From CAYZEZ01 sp964477295 (GTDB taxonomy: Bacteria > Bacteroidota > Bacteroidia > Bacteroidales > SM23-62), in the NCBI GenBank assembly GCA_964477295.1, contig CAYZEZ010000007.1, forward strand, positions 1 to 40,524: 40,524 nucleotides of DNA, read 5' to 3'. A model generated the notes under the pieces. The model saw only the letters and a list, made by a program, of their open reading frames with translations. It did not search any database and had not been told where the DNA came from. How positions within the stretch are numbered: the first letter of the stretch is position 1; each line of letters starts with the position of its first letter. The position numbers and the translations under genes are program-made. This document shows positions 40,365-40,524 of this stretch, piece after piece.

Positions 40365-40524
40365 TTAATCACATACGTCACTGAAACTGATTTTCCTGTG
40401 TGTTCCATCACAGAAAGGCATGCTGTCAGATTGGCCACACCGGCAGAATGATGTAATGGTCATTTTCTTCAATTCATTCCCTTCTCCATCGAGGAAGCGG
40501 CCATGGATTACGCGGTCATAACCT
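40365..40524 (-). CDS. Second CDGSH iron-sulfur protein (partial, 5' end beyond window)
   Basis: The minus-strand frame is open from the right window edge to a TAA at 40365, giving 52 residues of the C-terminal part: GYDRVIHGRFLDGEGNELKK, then MTITSFCRCGQSDSMPFCDG and THRKISFSDVCD. The 2Fe-2S motif C-R-C-x2-S-x3-P-F-C-D-G-T-H is intact, with Thr for the usual Ser. The N-terminus is missing and may contain another domain. It lies 6 bp upstream of the first CDGSH gene, in the same operon. Confidence 0.88.
   Translation of the reverse strand, partial: GYDRVIHGRFLDGEGNELKKMTITSFCRCGQSDSMPFCDGTHRKISFSDVCD

Noticed and set aside
1..40524. tRNA, rRNA, tmRNA or integrase-type attachment sites
   Set aside because: No T-loop/acceptor-stem patterns, rRNA stretches, integrase or transposase genes were seen by eye; a tRNAscan/Infernal run would settle this.

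Overview
The window is a typical Bacteroidota chromosome segment, most like Bacteroidales/Marinilabiliales-type marine or anaerobic lineages; I cannot place it further by eye. Pointers are a TonB-dependent receptor with a carboxypeptidase-like N-domain, glutamine synthetase type III (GlnN), DUF3109, DUF2851, an OmpA/PD40 protein of PorE architecture, many lipoproteins, and several upstream matches to the Bacteroidetes -7 element TAnnTTTG with few Shine-Dalgarno sequences. No rRNA, tRNA, CRISPR array, transposase or phage gene is visible.

Left region (1-11.4 kb), accessory catabolism. A hypothetical lipoprotein (-) is followed by a stand-alone TonB-dependent receptor (+), an MFS transporter (-) and, divergent from it, a five-gene + operon: URO-D superfamily protein, DUF6807 (PmoA-like) lipoprotein, ThuA-domain lipoprotein, Tat-type Gfo/Idh/MocA oxidoreductase and lipoprotein-type Gfo/Idh/MocA oxidoreductase. 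Four of the five carry export signals, so the locus looks like an envelope-located redox pathway for a glycoside or modified sugar, with the receptor and MFS protein as candidate uptake routes. Just downstream lies a frameshifted minus-strand remnant with a fibronectin-III-like C-terminus, converging on the last operon gene.

Middle region (11.4-20.7 kb). A 66-residue one-helix membrane protein has a near-perfect sigma-54 promoter and its own strong terminator. It is followed by an EamA permease, a single-domain response regulator, an FtsX/MacB-type permease and a POT-like transporter. Then comes a minus-strand operon encoding a TPR protein, a lipoprotein serpin with a predicted Lys-Ser scissile bond, and a DUF3267 HExxH membrane protein. 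The spacer at 20.4-20.7 kb has no gene but is full of palindromes and ends with an orphan minus-strand terminator.

Right region (20.7-40.5 kb), mostly housekeeping on +: DUF3109, M20 dipeptidase, glnN, PorE-like OmpA protein, purM, an unannotated 30-residue lipoprotein, prfA, pyrF, DUF2851, a two-TM potassium channel with RCK domain, rpsO-pnp, a deoxynucleoside kinase, a large TPR lipoprotein and sucC. On minus are a SpoU/TrmH methyltransferase and two tandem CDGSH iron-sulfur genes, the second cut by the window edge.

Across the window, at least nine spacers hold short arrays of degenerate 7-bp repeats (variants of TGGTTAC / GTAACCA), often just upstream of start codons. This dispersed heptad family, the sigma-54 small-protein unit and the exported sugar-redox operon are the most interesting items.
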